Source: Ostrinia nubilalis (lineage: Eukaryota > Arthropoda > Insecta > Lepidoptera > Crambidae). Taken from it: a stretch of DNA of 64,000 nt. How positions within the stretch are numbered: position 1 is the first letter of the stretch; every line of letters begins with the position of its first letter. Shown in pieces: positions 1 to 12,137 of the stretch. Under the pieces are notes generated by a model that worked only from the letters and a program-made list of their open reading frames with translations, did not search any database and was not told where the DNA came from. Position numbers and translations under genes: made by a program. The stretch spans positions 374,501 through 438,500 of the forward strand of contig NC_087112.1 of assembly GCF_963855985.1 (NCBI RefSeq), written 5' to 3'.

Positions 1-576
1 CCTCCAGTCAACCTTAGGGCCAAACTGAGAATAAATAAAGTAGGCGGTATAAAATTAGTGAACACCTACGTTCTAAAAGGAACCCCCATGTAAAATTTGA
101 CATACCTAGCACTTGTAGTTTCCGAGATTTCGTGATGAGTGAGTGACCTTTCGCTTTTATATGTAGATAATATAGATAGATGAACTATTATTATTGACGC
201 TTTATATCGAGTTACCACTTCTACCACTTAAAAGCTTCCAAATCCGACACCAGAATTGGTTCAAAGGTGTTTTTAAAAGTCTTATTTATCCACCATTAAA
301 TGTTGGCAGCCCTCGCGACCGCAGCGGTTATTCTCAACTAGCTCGCACTGCAGTGTCGAGTGCTAGAAAATTGTCACGTACTCGCGACTGCGATGCTACT
401 GGGGTTTAGAATCTTCCGACGTATGCCGCAAACAGAATGTGGAGTTAAGCTCTGGAATACATTGGCTTTGGATTTTGTATTAAATTACCATGCATTTTGA
501 AAGGAATGAAATGGTAATTGTGTGTTTGGAATGTGATAATAATTTTGTTAATGATACAATGTTCTAAGGTAAGCAG

Positions 577-712
577 AGGTGGAATTGTGTAAAGCAATCG
601 TAATCATTTGACAGTTTATAGCGTACGATAAAGTCAGTTAAACAAAGCGTTTGACAGAATAATCGTACGTTATGAACTCAAATGATAACGATTGCTTTAC
701 ACAATTCCACCT
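577..712. mobile_element. MITE with about 35-bp terminal inverted repeats
   Basis: The first and last roughly 35 bases are near-perfect reverse complements (starting AGGTGGAATTGTGTAAAG), around a short centre that itself contains GTACGATA/ATCGTACG. There is no ORF. It is a non-autonomous DNA transposon copy; the superfamily is not clear from the ends. Confidence 0.75.
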
Positions 713-1935
713 AAGTACTTCTTTATTTAAGTGTCGCTGTTTTTCTAATTAAGTTAAAAGTTCTGATTATTTTGGATTGGATACTAACTAAATTACAGTT
801 GTACCTAATAATATGCCAATTTTTTATCAGTAGGTACCTAAGTAATTATCTATAGATACTTCTAAAGATATTCTGAGTAATAATTTGGAGTTGTATCTCA
901 ACTTAAACTCTTGAAGTCGATCTAAGAAAACCAATTCAATTTTATATGAACTAGAAAACATTTTCAGACTTGTTCTATAAAATATCTATTTTCAGTTCAC
1001 AATACCGAACGAACTATCTGACACTGTGTAGACAGAAAATAATTTACTATGTTCACTCTTGTCCGGTAAGTACGACGTTAAAGGTGCGGACACATTTGAG
1101 TGTTCTCTTGTAACAGTATTACAGTACCGACCGATTAACGGTGTTCTAAAGTGCTAGCGTCATCTCAAATTAGTGCAGCGTGAGATGCTTTTAGCAAGAT
1201 ACATAGCAGATTAAGTAGAAAAGCTACATCGTTTAAAACATTAGCTAAAGAATGAGGTCAAATATTGCGGCAATAGAAACTAATGTGTAACTGTGTGTGT
1301 AATGAACCATGTGGAATTATGTACTAAAATATTACAACAAAATATTATGTTAAAACAGATAATCCTCGCTCATTAGTAGGTACTTTTAAAAGCAGTCTCT
1401 GTCATCGTAACATTTAATAATAACAAATTTTTAAGAGCGAATATTGATTTCTTGGGTACCTATTCACACCGCGTCAATCACTCTTTATGTGAAATGCATA
1501 AAGACCCATCTTTCAGGTGCAAAAAAAGTAGTATTAACAATATATTGTGCATGACACTTAACGTTGTCTGACAACAATTTAATGGACAAATGTAACTTCG
1601 TAGCGGAAACATGAAAATGATTTCGTTTTTTTTTCTAAATCCTATAGGGACTAAATTATTTATGATGAATGACACTCTGTTACAAGCGATCGTTCGAATG
1701 TACGCCCACCTTAAAGGAAATATTGCAGTCGCCAGTACATTTCCCATTAATGTTCTATGAGCCCACAAGACGTCCGAGGCTGTCGGTTAATTCGCGGGAA
1801 TTCCTAAAGTATTTCAGCGACCGACGAGTGTGAAACTGGTCACAGAGTTGTTGAATTTTAAAATACACTAGGGATGTCACAGCATTAGTTCTGTAAGGTA
1901 CCAAATATCTGTCAGCGGTAAGTAAGTAAAGGGTA
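713..1935. other. AT-rich DNA, nothing recognised
   Basis: No gene, RNA or clear repeat structure is seen. The short open frames on the minus strand (1478-1768 and 1755-2033) look like chance; the second runs through the RTE tail that follows. Confidence 0.5.
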
Positions 1936-2090
1936 ATCATCATCATCATCATTTCAGCCATAGGACGTCCACTGCTGAACATAGGCCTCCCCCAATGATT
2001 TCCACAATGGCCGGTTGGTGGCGCGGCCTGCATCCAGCGCCTTCCCGCTACCTTTATGAGGTCGTCGGTCCACCTTGTGGGTGACGTCCT
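1936..2090 (-). mobile_element. RTE-type LINE 3' tail, 5'-truncated
   Basis: On the minus strand this encodes the C-terminal end of a LINE polyprotein (pattern G-R-P-x-x-R-W-x-D-D-L, then V-A-G-x-x-W-M-Q-A, then G-E-A-Y-V-Q-Q-W-T), a stop codon, and a GAT/ATG microsatellite tail. This pattern is what I know from lepidopteran RTE-clade endonuclease-reverse transcriptases. Only the last 155 bp or so is present, as expected from incomplete reverse transcription. Confidence 0.75.
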
Positions 2091-2159
2091 GGGAGTGGAG
2101 TAATGGTAATGAAAGAACCTAAATATCAGTTATAAGTAGAAGCTACAACTTGGTAACGA

Positions 2160-2365
2160 TTCAGTATTCCGCTTTGCAATGGAGGGAAGTCGAACCTTAA
2201 CTTCGAACTCCTCCTATGTTCTTCTGATTAATTTCGTTGCGAATCCAATGACAGTTTAACTTGCCCCCGGGACAAACTTGACCTTCACTGGTTGGGTTTT
2301 TATTGACGGTCAAGCTGTAGATCCTGGCTACACAGGAGTTGCAGAGGTGGGAACAAGAGGTGGGA
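2160..2365. repeat. Unclassified interspersed repeat, copy 1
   Basis: It shares long stretches (for example GGGACAAACTTGACCTTCAC and CCTGGCTACACAGGAGTTGC) with 21746-21850, and in inverse orientation with 43755-43935. No coding capacity; class unknown. Confidence 0.6.
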
Positions 2366-2769
2366 ATAGTCCCGTAGCGATTCAGTAGAGTGATTCGATG
2401 AACTGAACTTACTACAGATGGAAGTGAAGTAGGATTACCTACACTATTTAACATTCTACTATTTCTCCCAGTACCAGTTGATACGTTTTCCAAAAGTAGA
2501 AAGTCAACATTTTGGGGAATGTATTTCAAACGCTCTAAAAAGGTCCGTGCTAATATTTTAAATGCGATGTACTGTCTGTTTCTTTGTCTTTTATCTTTTC
2601 ACCTTACACGAGATAGTTTAGGACCCAAAGAAAATATAGGCTAATAGTATCCCCGTTTTTGAAAGAGGGACGCGCGTTGTCAATACTTTCAGTGACAGAC
2701 TGATATTTAGGGTGTTTCCACGGGAAAAAGCTTTTCCTAGCAGGACTCAAACTTACTACCACTTTAGAC

Positions 2770-2930
2770 TCATCATCATCATCATCAGCCACAGGACGTC
2801 CACTGCAGAACAAAGGCCTCCCCAATGATTACCATAATGATCGGTTGGTAGCGGCCTGCATTCAGCGCCCTCCGGCTACCTTTAATGAGGTCGTCAATTT
2901 ACCTTGTGGGTGAACGTCCTACGCTACGCT
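2770..2930 (-). mobile_element. RTE-type LINE 3' tail, 5'-truncated
   Basis: Same family as 1936-2090, same orientation, 680 bp away and more diverged (several indels). The CATCATCATC tail is at the left edge. Confidence 0.7.
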
Positions 2931-3458
2931 TTCCGGTACGTGGCCTCCACTTCAGAACCTTACTGCCCGATCGGTTGTCAGTTCTGTGTACTATTCAAAC
3001 AAGGCAGGGGCCCAAGCGTGGCCAGTATTGGCAATCTCCCTCCAATTGGAAAATACAAAAGCAATCTTTAGGACTAACTACTTGAAAATAAAATTGATTT
3101 GTCAGAAAAGATGGACTGCCAGCCCTACACCCGCCACGTAGCACTAGAGCCGACTGGCGGTGACACCGCCGACGCCGACACCCTCTCGCCTAGTTTTCTC
3201 TATTTTTGGACGCTTTAACATTTCCAGGAACAAAAAGGGAATTACATTAGACTTGAAAAACATAGTTTTTTGCGACGGAAACGTGAGGCTGTAGCTGTGG
3301 GTAGAATAGTAAATTAGTGAAATTCCAGTTTTATTTTTTAGTATTGTAGGTTATTTAACGTACCGTCAAGCGCAGCCTGGAGCCTCGACGGACAGATGAC
3401 CTTTTAAAGGCTGCGTAAAACCGCTGGATGCGGGCCGCTACCAACCTGCCAATTTAAA

Positions 3459-3658
3459 TCTAAATATATTTAACTCAAAGTTGACTGACTGACATAGTGA
3501 TCTATCAACGCACAGCCCAAAACACTGGACGGATCCGGCTGAAATTTGGCATGCAGGTAGATGTTATGACGTAGGTATCCGCTAAGAAAGGATTTTACGA
3601 AACTCCACCCCTAAAGGGGTAAAACGGGATCCACGCGTACGAAGTCACGGGTGGCTAG
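3459..3658 (+). mobile_element. Non-autonomous Helitron, complete 200-bp copy
   Basis: Starts with TC and ends with GTGGCTAG, flanked by A (3458) and T (3659) with no target duplication, as for Helitrons. Internal GACTGACTGACAT and CCACGCGTACGAAGTC blocks recur at 8103-8316, 22166-22417 and 26326-26388. No ORF. Confidence 0.65.
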
Positions 3659-4353
3659 TCTGATATGATGACGGTTAGGGTGTATTGTACATAGAAATTA
3701 TGTCGCAAATGAAGAAACATCGTGTTTATTATGTACTAATTTGGATGAAAATGACGATATCTACTATGCAAAGTATAATTTAAGCCCAGGGACTTCAAAC
3801 TCCCAGCTTAGCACTAGATCACAAGTTCTAACGAAGCAACTCATAGCTTAAACTAACTTACTTCAGCCCTACATTTCCAAGAGGTTTGCTTAGGGTCAAG
3901 TTTACTTCTAGGTTTAGGGCGACGTTTCAGACTAGCCACCTTATTCTTTTCGTAATTGGGTTCTCATTTGAATAAAACTACAGGCCTTTAATAAACTCTA
4001 CATCAAATCTTATACAAATGATGTGCAACAAAAGGTAGTAAAAACCAGCCTCGTTTTAAAAATAGCTTTAAAATGCAACACTCCGGTGCAAAAATCTGTA
4101 CTTCAGTGTTTTTAGTGTAACAAATACATGATATTGCATACCTAACTGAACATTCGAAGCTGCAATTTTTACTTAATATTTTTAAGGATGTCTAGTCTTT
4201 ATAAAAGGGTAAGTGATTATAATGAAAATTAAATTATTTAACAATAACATACATTTGTCCCTGTAATTGGTTATAAACAACTCTATAAGTAATCGTTACT
4301 TCGAGCTATGAGACTCATCAAGGGAACTCGTACCTTTTGTCACGGACCTTACA

Positions 4354-4487
4354 CCCTTATTCACAAACAATACTTGCTTAAGTGAAGCAGTAAATCGAAC
4401 GCACAGCGTTGCATAGATCTCTATGCAACGCTGTGCGTTCGTCCACACGCACTGTGAGACCTCATAGTAATGTTTGTGAACATGGAC
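4354..4487. mobile_element. MITE, TTCACAAAC family, copy 1 with perfect cruciform
   Basis: Ends are inverted copies of a CGTATTCACAAAC-type sequence (diverged here). Related copies lie at 13765-13892, 51178-51323 and 60645-60785. This copy alone has 21-bp perfect inverted arms (4396-4416 and 4421-4441) with a 4-base spacer. Confidence 0.7.
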
Positions 4488-4489
4488 GG

Positions 4490-6300
4490 TTAGTCTATTA
4501 CCAAAAATACTTATTTCGTAACACATTTCAACCAAATAAAGACTAAATAAGACTACCCCTCTCCATCAACTCCTATCATTCTTATTGAAAGTGACTTAAC
4601 CCACTTTAGTAAAAAGAGGTATTATTTTATTCACCACTAACGGCGAAGTAAAGCTACTTCGCAAACTTCGACCGCATTAGGAATCTATTCAAGGCACCTC
4701 AGCCCGTGAATTTTTCAGTTTTCACCCCCCATTTCCACCCCTTAGAGGGGAGAAGCGGAACGTGCTTCTTTCCCCGTATATCTGTTTATCGGGGTGACTG
4801 CATTTGCTTTTATTTCCTGTGAAATTTCAGTGCTGAAACGCAAAATTTCGTTTTTGGAACCAACCTTGGGTTACGTAAAAATTAAGGAAAAATGCATGCA
4901 GGCAACAGCTGAATTGCTTTTTCAATTAGTGTAACATATCATTAGCATAAATGCTTAAAGTGACTAAGTTCCTGGCATTGCATCTTATTGGCACTGGCCC
5001 ACAATATTTACTACGAGTATGTACAACTTATGTACATAAACCAACATTTAAGAATTCACTTATACGTTTACATTGAAACCGCAGACAGGGGCGCATTACA
5101 TAAACGAAATTATTAACAGTGCCTCCTGTTAAAAATACATGACCAAACTTTACGGAATTTTATGAAAGAAGTTTTTCAAACTAAATTCCTCACCAATTGT
5201 TTACTTTTGGTTCTTTATATTAAATGATGTTGTTAAAGTCTATTTAAAAATTTATCACAACACTGAATATTTCACAAAAATGGTTCCGAAAATTTCAAAA
5301 GGTGACCCAAATTAAACCTGGTCATCAGCGTCGAAATTAATTTGTAATTTAAAACAATCACAACATCGTCGAAGACCTGAACGCTATTGATTGGGCAAAT
5401 TCGCTCCGTAATAAGCCAAAAATAATTACGGAACATGAAAATTCTTTGAGTCGTTTCCGTAGATGTCGATAATGATCGAAGCGATTTCGGGGATCTTTTG
5501 CGGCCTTGGGGAAATTACAACCTCCCCAATTTGGCTTTTGTCTGCCGCGGAAAGGAAAGAAGTGAAATGTCAAAATTAATTTGAGACGTTCAACGTTGAA
5601 TAGAGGATTTATGTATGGCTTTCATTTGTGACTGTTATTTTTGATGGCGGCATTTTATAATTTCGGCGTCAATGAAGGAAAAAATATTGTTGGGAATTTT
5701 TAAAAAATGTTAATTTTGTGCTAGTTACCTACTCGTACTTGTAAATTGATGTCCTCATTGAAATGAATTACTTATATCACGAAATAATTACTCATATACT
5801 TAGTTATTTTTTGGGCCTCTACCGCACAAGAATTGAAAAGAAACAATATGCTTTAGATTTACCAGCCTAGACTGCACCTCACTTAACATTCGGTATGACT
5901 TGCAGACAAATATCTGCTTAGTGCTGCAGAAAAAATCGTTTTAACAAATTTTATTCAATAAATACGGTCTCATTGTGTAATTTTAAATAGATTTAATTGT
6001 CACCTGAATAGAAATTTAGAGGGTATAAAACTATTAAGCCGAACAGATCTTTAATTTTTATTAAACACTGGTCTACCATGTCATTATAAATCAATGTTTC
6101 CAATAACAGAAGTCGCAGATTTGGCCCCAGCTCTAGAGCTAGCTAGCTTTCGAGCTTAAAGCGCAGGTCGCGGGAAGATTTGTGCAGCTCCAAGTTTTGA
6201 TTGGACGTGGTGTACTTACGGAGCACTTGTTTGACCGAGGCAACTTTGAGGGTATTGAGGTGTTTATCTACGGAATTGCGTTTCGGTAAATGCTGAAATG
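4490..6300. other. AT-rich DNA, little recognised
   Basis: No gene seen. A block near 5862-5935 resembles the short LINE/SINE-type fragment at 36990-37065 (CTAGACTGCA...CACTTAACAT). The rest shows no structure I can name. Confidence 0.45.
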
Positions 6301-6402
6301 CTGGATGCGGGCGGCGCGGGACCGTTCATTGTGGAAGGCCTTGGGGGAGGCCTTTGTCCAGCAGTGGACGTCATTTGGCTGAAAAGAAGAAGAAGAAGAA
6401 GA
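6301..6402 (+). mobile_element. RTE-type LINE 3' tail, 5'-truncated
   Basis: Plus-strand copy starting at CTGGATGCGG and ending GGACGTCATTTGGCTGAAA followed by a GAA repeat instead of the usual GAT tail. Confidence 0.7.
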
Positions 6403-6775
6403 AATGCTGAAATGTTTACTCATTTTGTGTCAAAGTATAATTAATAATCTGAGGCTATTAAAACTGAGCATATACTACGTACAAAGTACATGTATGTACG
6501 TAGGTACACGATGTCATACAAGTAACTTCGTTTCTGCAAATAGGCTTTTAAAAAGCGCTTTTACAAGTCAGGCTATAATACCGATATAATAAAGTAGGTC
6601 AATGTTAGTGTCATGAGCTCGAGCTTTGATTTTCATTTTTTTGTTGAATGTAAATCGATGAAGGAAATGTAAAGAAATCTGTATTTTTAAGGATATCGTA
6701 ATACTTTCTAAGCAGGAACAAGTCCACTATAACTTGAGATTTAATTTGACACAATAAAGTATCTAATTCTATTTA

Positions 6776-6893
6776 GGCTGAGTTGCACCACCTAATTTTA
6801 ACTGTAACTATAACGATAACCTGTGCTTTTTGTATGGAGTTTGACAGATTTTTGACGTTTGTTAAAGTTAAATTAAGATGGTGCAACCCAGCT
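6776..6893. mobile_element. Harbinger-like MITE (GGCTGAGTTGCACCACC family), copy 1
   Basis: 118 bp, inverted ends (GGCTGAGTTGCACCACC left, complement of AGCTGGGTTGCACCATC right), flanked by direct TTA repeats (6773-6775, 6894-6896). A 3-bp TTA/TAA duplication is typical of PIF/Harbinger. Confidence 0.75.
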
Positions 6894-6921
6894 TTAATGT
6901 GTCCAATTAAATCTCAACTTA

Positions 6922-6998
6922 AGCTGGGTTGCACCATCCTACTTAAACAATGACAGACGTCAAAAATTACGGTCAAAGTTAGGTGGTGCAACTAAGCC
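6922..6998. mobile_element. Harbinger-like MITE, same family, copy 2 (77 bp)
   Basis: Shorter relative of the copy ending 28 bp upstream, with its own TTA duplications (6919-6921, 6999-7001), so it is an independent insertion and not a tandem duplication. Confidence 0.7.
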
Positions 6999-7036
6999 TT
7001 AAAGTTCTTTTGTTGGTTATTTTTATTTATCACATA

Positions 7037-7261
7037 CTAGCTGTGCCCGCGCCTTCGTACGCGTGAAAACCCGTTTTCGCAACATTTTTCATTATTGCTC
7101 TGCTTCTATTGATCGTAGCGTGATGTTGTATAACTTATAGCCTTCCTCGATAAACGCGCTATCTAACACTGAAATAATTTTTCAAATCGGACCAGTAGTT
7201 CCGGAGATAAGCGCGTTCAAGTAAACAAACAAACTCTTCAGCTTTATAATATTAGTATAGA
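7037..7261 (-). mobile_element. Non-autonomous Helitron, complete copy
   Basis: Reading the minus strand, it starts TCTATACTAATATTATAAAG after an A and ends in CTAG before a T. It has a GC-rich block before the CTAG end. Widespread lepidopteran family; no ORF. Confidence 0.7.
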
Positions 7262-7827
7262 TACCGCAAGCAAAGCCTCTCTAAGCATAAAATGGAGTGA
7301 ATCGTACACCACTAGAATATACAGGGTGACAACAGCCATCTTGGAATATCACGCGTCATAGAAGGAAGATTTGCGCGGGCTGGCTCGGAATTGGCGGCGT
7401 TGTCAGTGCGGAACCACGAGCTATTGCGCGGACCCCTAAACGGGTGGATGAGTGGATTTGAACGTAGGTGAATTCAGAACGGTTTTAGAGGCCCGTGAAG
7501 TACGAAGAAAACGTCTTTCTTTTATATTTAAGTCAGAATTTACGATTTTTAAATAATCTTTTTTGGTCGGCCTAATCTTACCTCGCTTGTTGTATTAAAA
7601 ACTTAGAAGACACACTTTGGTTACCAAGTTCCTAAAACCTTTACAACTTTTATTTATTGGGTTTTCGAACCCAATAAAAAATGATTTATAAAATAATGAT
7701 AAATTTTTGTTTCTTCAGCTCTTTACACTAATACCGTTTTATTTATTTATTTAAACTTCTTGCACTTAATTACTGTACAGTGGCTGACTTAATGCCGGGT
7801 GGCATTCCCTACCAGTCTGTTAGTCTC

Positions 7828-7945
7828 ATGCCCGTTTTCACCATCAATCCCTAATTTTTAAGTGTCCCATAAGTAAACAAAATTCCTGTTATTTGTTACC
7901 ATAGGGGTCACTTAAAAATTAGGGATTGATGGTGAAAACGGGCAT
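7828..7945. mobile_element. MITE with about 42-bp TIRs
   Basis: Left arm ATGCCCGTTTTCACCATCAA continuing to about 7870 is matched by its reverse complement at the right end (GATGGTGAAAACGGGCAT). 118 bp, no ORF. Confidence 0.8.
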
Positions 7946-8102
7946 TAGTAGGTACCTATCTTATTATTGTCTACTAAAATAAAATCCGCGTTTATTAGTC
8001 AATAAATTATATAATTAGTCGCGGCCCATCATTGACTGTTTTCATCGTTTACACGAAATGACAAGTTCTGAATAACCATGAAAATACTCAATTTTATTAT
8101 AT

Positions 8103-8316
8103 TGCGACCGCCTGCGACTTTGTACGCGTGGATCCCGTTTTACCCCCTTAGGGGTGGAGATTCGTAAAATCCTTTCTTAGCGGATGCCTACGTCATAACA
8201 TCTACCTGCATGCCAAATTTCAGCCCGATCCGTCCAGTGGTTTGGGCTGTGCGTTGATAGATCACTATGTCAGTCAGTCAGTCAATCAGTCACCTTTGAG
8301 TTATATTATATTTAGA
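8103..8316 (-). mobile_element. Helitron copy with decayed 3' end
   Basis: Related to 3459-3658. The TC start (complement of 8315-8316) and its flanking A are intact, but the terminal CTAG is missing at about 8103. Confidence 0.6.
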
Positions 8317-8529
8317 TTAGTCTGATATGCGGAACCGCTATAGCTCCATTAGTTCCCGCTCACCCCTCGCCGTCCACTGGCCTGTGTCGCGGTTGTCTAT
8401 GGCACAATGCCTTCGATTGTTTCGCGCAGATTTGATTGTCTATGGACGGAGGTGGGATACAGTAAGTTCAGTGTGTACAGAAACTGAGACCCGGTATTGT
8501 GTTCAATATTTGGATTATTTCGTTCATTC

Positions 8530-8662
8530 GTTCGTTTCAGCCGAAAGACGTCCACTGCTGGACAAAGGCCTCTCCCAAGGATTTCCACAAAGACCGGTCC
8601 TGCGCCGCTCGCATCCAAGCACCTCCCGCGACCATCACCAGATCGTCGGTCCACCTACCTAG
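8530..8662 (-). mobile_element. RTE-type LINE 3' tail, second subfamily
   Basis: Minus-strand copy with GACGTCCACTGCTGGACAAA, a different subfamily from 1936-2090. The short open frames over this stretch on both strands are relics or shadows of the LINE C-terminus. Confidence 0.7.
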
Positions 8663-8788
8663 AAGACGTAGCGTTGGATTATTTATTTTATTATAATTTT
8701 ATTTATTTCAATTGCATTATTATTGAGTCACATTGATACTAAAAGTTCTTACATAATTACACATCATATTTGGGTGCCTCGGAGTATG

Positions 8789-9265
8789 TACAGTCACGGA
8801 ATGAAAAGGTTCGTCAGTTTTCAAATTGATTCCTTCAACGAATCGCGAGCACATATTACCTTTTGAAACTATGTTACAGAATAATCTCGAATTAGAGAAA
8901 ATAATCTTTAACTGTTCGTCAGTAAAGTTCAAAATTATTCAGATCAAAGTTGTTTGACGATTTATCTTGTCAAGAAGATTATTATGATTGATAAACTAAA
9001 ACCTTCTTGTTGGTTCAACCTGCCATTTTTATTTCTTATAAAATAAAAAAAAACTATTGTCAATTGGTCAATGTCATCATTACATTGCACTGATGGGATA
9101 TAAAAATAAACAAGCAAAACCTTATTCGTTAGCAAACGTCATATTTATTTTAATGTTAGCAGCACTGTTTCTTGCACTGTTATGTTGGCAGGTTTGACTC
9201 TTACAGTACCTAGTGCAAGCGAAAACCGACACTAAGGTGACGAACCTTTTCATTCCGCGACTGTA
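8789..9265. mobile_element. TIR element, mariner-like ends, 477 bp
   Basis: Ends are TACAGTC(A/G)CGGAATGAAA with inverted match extending through AAGGTTCGTCA (about 29 bp, one mismatch). TA at both borders fits a TA-targeting element. No transposase inside. Confidence 0.7.
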
Positions 9266-9387
9266 CTATCTAAGCGTTAGTTAGATAGTTGCTTAGGTAG
9301 GTATATGATCAGTAAACCTTTATTCAAACTCCTTGTGTCCTCAATTTATGTAATTTTAATATTTTTGTTGCAATTTTTATATAAATA

Positions 9388-9460
9388 CTAGCTATGCTTG
9401 CGACTTCGTACGTGTGAAAAGAGTTTGTATAATATTTCCCGTTTTTGCAACATTTTTACC
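9388..9460 (-). mobile_element. Helitron 3'-end fragment
   Basis: CTAGCTATGCTTGCGACTTC followed by GTACGTGTGAAAA resembles the 3' end of the 7037-7261 family; the rest is missing. Confidence 0.5.
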
Positions 9461-9469
9461 CGACTGCGC

Positions 9470-10865
9470 CAGAAGGGAGGACATTATTTAATTACAACGA
9501 AGAGCATGCAAGTGTTCCTACTGCATCCACGTACATTGTGTAATGTCTCTGAAACAATTCTATTACACTCGACTTCGTGTTCAAAACGTTTCTTTTCAAA
9601 TGCATTGTGAGGGTTTGAAACGGACTCGTGATAATGCTTTGTTATTTTTGGTTTTCTTGATTGAAAATATTTTGTGGTTAAGGTTAGTGGCTTTTTAATT
9701 AAAAGATATGATTTTAACTAACAAGGTAATAAAATAACGACAAAAATAACATTAAATGACGCGACATTATAGGTTTAAAATATGAATTTGTTAGTTTTTA
9801 GAGTAAATTTTTAATGTCAGGGGTTTTTAATTTTTTTTAAGTACTTAGTTATTTAATTTTTTTAGTTCATGTTTCATGTTTTTTATGTAACAGTATTCTA
9901 CTATTCAAGACCTTTCATTTGATACCCATATTGAGGAGGTTGTTAAAAAATTATATGTTCCGCCATTTTGTTGCGGCGGCCATATTGGACCGATTATCAT
10001 CAAACATAGCTTAGAACACTCCTGACTAATTCGCCTTTCAAACGAAAAAAACAAAATCAAAATCGGTGCACCCGTTCGGGAGCTACGATGCAACCCCGTC
10101 GTTTTTTCATCGGAGGGTGTTATGTAGAGAATAGAGACGCCGATAGAGTGATTTGTAATAATAAATGTTACTATTATTTATGGGACATATGGCAAAAATA
10201 AAATGAGTCTTATGAGCTATTTATGAGTCTTGCATTAGTTCATTAAGCTAGTAGAATACATACTTATTATACAACTAGCACCTAGCTCACCATAAATGAC
10301 ACAGCGCATCTCGTACTAAACCTTATTAGGCATTATTGCTTGTCCTTCACTAATCCTGTACCTAAAGCACAGCTAATCCCAGCGCCCTAGAGCCCAAACT
10401 GAAAACAACAACTCATCCAACATTTCTATTAATTGGCTTGTTAATCGCGACCCTCCCTCGAAAACAACCTTTAAACGACTCGGAGCATCCTAAAATCGCT
10501 TATAAAGCCTTTAAATGACCTGAAACTCGTTAATGCGACATGGTTGTACAATAAAAGAGGCCGGGTCGCCGATGGAACCCTGTTAACGTGTATTATTTCA
10601 GGTGTTTGTTATTTAATTTCAGTGGATTGCTGTACGGAGGTTTTCGGTTAATTAGATCGGGTAGGGTTGCCAATTTTGGGATTAGCAAGTTCGGTGAGTT
10701 TAGACGCGAGTACAAACAAAATTATGCCAATCTAGAATTTACGCTATCGCTCTGTATTTTTTAAGCAATGCAAATGTGTGAATTATTTTTAGAATTAAGC
10801 TTTTAAAAAAGTAATTTTTAATTTACATTATCTCAATATAATTTTAATCACTGTCAGTGGTGAGC
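9470..10865. other. AT-rich DNA without recognised gene
   Basis: No coding exon or repeat could be named. 10400-10650 is less AT-biased and shows several TTAAT/TTTAAA-type blocks, which could be conserved non-coding sequence; this is only an impression. Confidence 0.4.
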
Positions 10866-10869
10866 GTTA

Positions 10870-11085
10870 CTATAGTCTGGTCTGCGAGCACGTAGAATTT
10901 TGTCCAATGACCCCAAGCTACCCATCCTTATCGCTCGCGCGTAATTATGTTGCTGTCGCGACTGTGCGAGGGGCACCCGCAGTGAATGTGCGAGCGCGAC
11001 AGCAACATAATTACGCGCGAGCGATAAGGATGGGTAGCTTGAGGTCATTGGACAAAATTCTACGTGCTCACGGACCAGACTATAG
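10870..11085. mobile_element. Foldback MITE, 216 bp, roughly 90-bp inverted arms
   Basis: The left arm from CTATAGTCTGGTC runs to about 10960 and is matched almost perfectly in reverse complement from about 10996 to 11085, around a short loop of about 35 bases. A 60-80 residue open frame on each strand is a by-product of the palindrome. Confidence 0.85.
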
Positions 11086-11699
11086 AAGATTCAGTGCCAG
11101 GAACTCAAGCTATGAACCTAGGCAGGAACAACTATTCCTCATTTTTTAAACTATAATTATAATCTACCTATTTATAAGCATGAATAATATGAAAGGGAAG
11201 GTGCACAAAAATAATTGATTTCATATAATTTACTTTCTTATAATTCATTAAACATGAAGCAATAAAGTTTTATGAATTATGAATAAAATTTTACTTATTT
11301 ACTTTTTAGTCTTAATTTTATTAATCTATCATGAGCATGTTATTGATGACGACGTGTCTTTTTGTTACTTAATGATTTACCAATACGATGTCAATAGTGT
11401 TATTAAAGTGATTGAAGTTTGAGTGAGACTTAATGTTATTGTAAGTGGCAGCCCTGCTGTAAAGCAGCACGTCACGGCGTGAATTTGTTGGTTTTATCAA
11501 CTGTTTGTTCCGACGTCGTTATCAGGCCTGACCATTCTGTTCCGGACTTGGTGGAGATTGAGCCATCGAACGGTTTCATTTAATGGCAATTAATGAAGTT
11601 ATGTTACGTATTTCAAGTTAAAACGATCTTTAGAGCTTTACTTTAAGAAAACTTTAATAAAAGAACCATTCATCGCTTGAAGCGCTCCATATTCATGAA

Positions 11700-11875
11700 A
11701 TAAGTGAGAATGAATAAGGCTGACAAAGGTGACTGAGTTTCTTCCGCCACTTCTTCTCAGCACCAGCCCATATGTTGTCCCGAAGTGGTGGTAGGGCAAT
11801 TGGGCAAACGTGTATTTAAGTGCCCTGGAAATAGCCTATGTACTGAATACACTATTTTATTTTATTTAAAATTAT
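11700..11875 (+). repeat. Interspersed repeat, CTTCTCAGCAC family
   Basis: Contains CTTCTTCTCAGCACCAGCCC and CCGAAGTGGTGGTAGGGC, then a segment resembling GTGTATTTAAGTGCC. Relatives at 41430-41605, 43478-43640 (inverse), 44530-44660 (inverse), 45418-45520 and 54020-54135. Probably a SINE or LINE tail; class not resolved. Confidence 0.55.
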
Positions 11876-12036
11876 GCACAATTTCCTATCACCCACAAGT
11901 CCCTACTTACCTCAAACTGTTTTCGAGATCTCAAGCGTTGATATTTGCAAAATTTTTGGCTCACCCTGTATTTGCACCTAAAGGTTATTTGACTGACGTG
12001 ATTGGTTTGCTTAAATAATGACATTTGATAGATTTA

Positions 12037-12137
12037 GGCTGAGTTGCACCATCTTACTTTGACATTAACAAACGTCAAAAATCTGTCAAACTCCATACAA
12101 AAAGCATCGGTTATTGTTAAATTTACGGTGAAAGTAA
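12037..12137. mobile_element. Harbinger-like MITE, copy 3, right end decayed
   Basis: Left end TTA then GGCTGAGTTGCACCATC and internal CAAACGTCAAAAATCTGTCA as in 6776-6893. The right terminal GGTGCAACC is absent. Confidence 0.6.

Noticed and set aside
8327..8736. Overlapping open frames on both strands
   Set aside because: They cover an RTE LINE tail; both are relics or shadows.
10854..11149. Open frames on both strands with near-identical peptides
   Set aside because: A by-product of the palindrome at 10870-11085.
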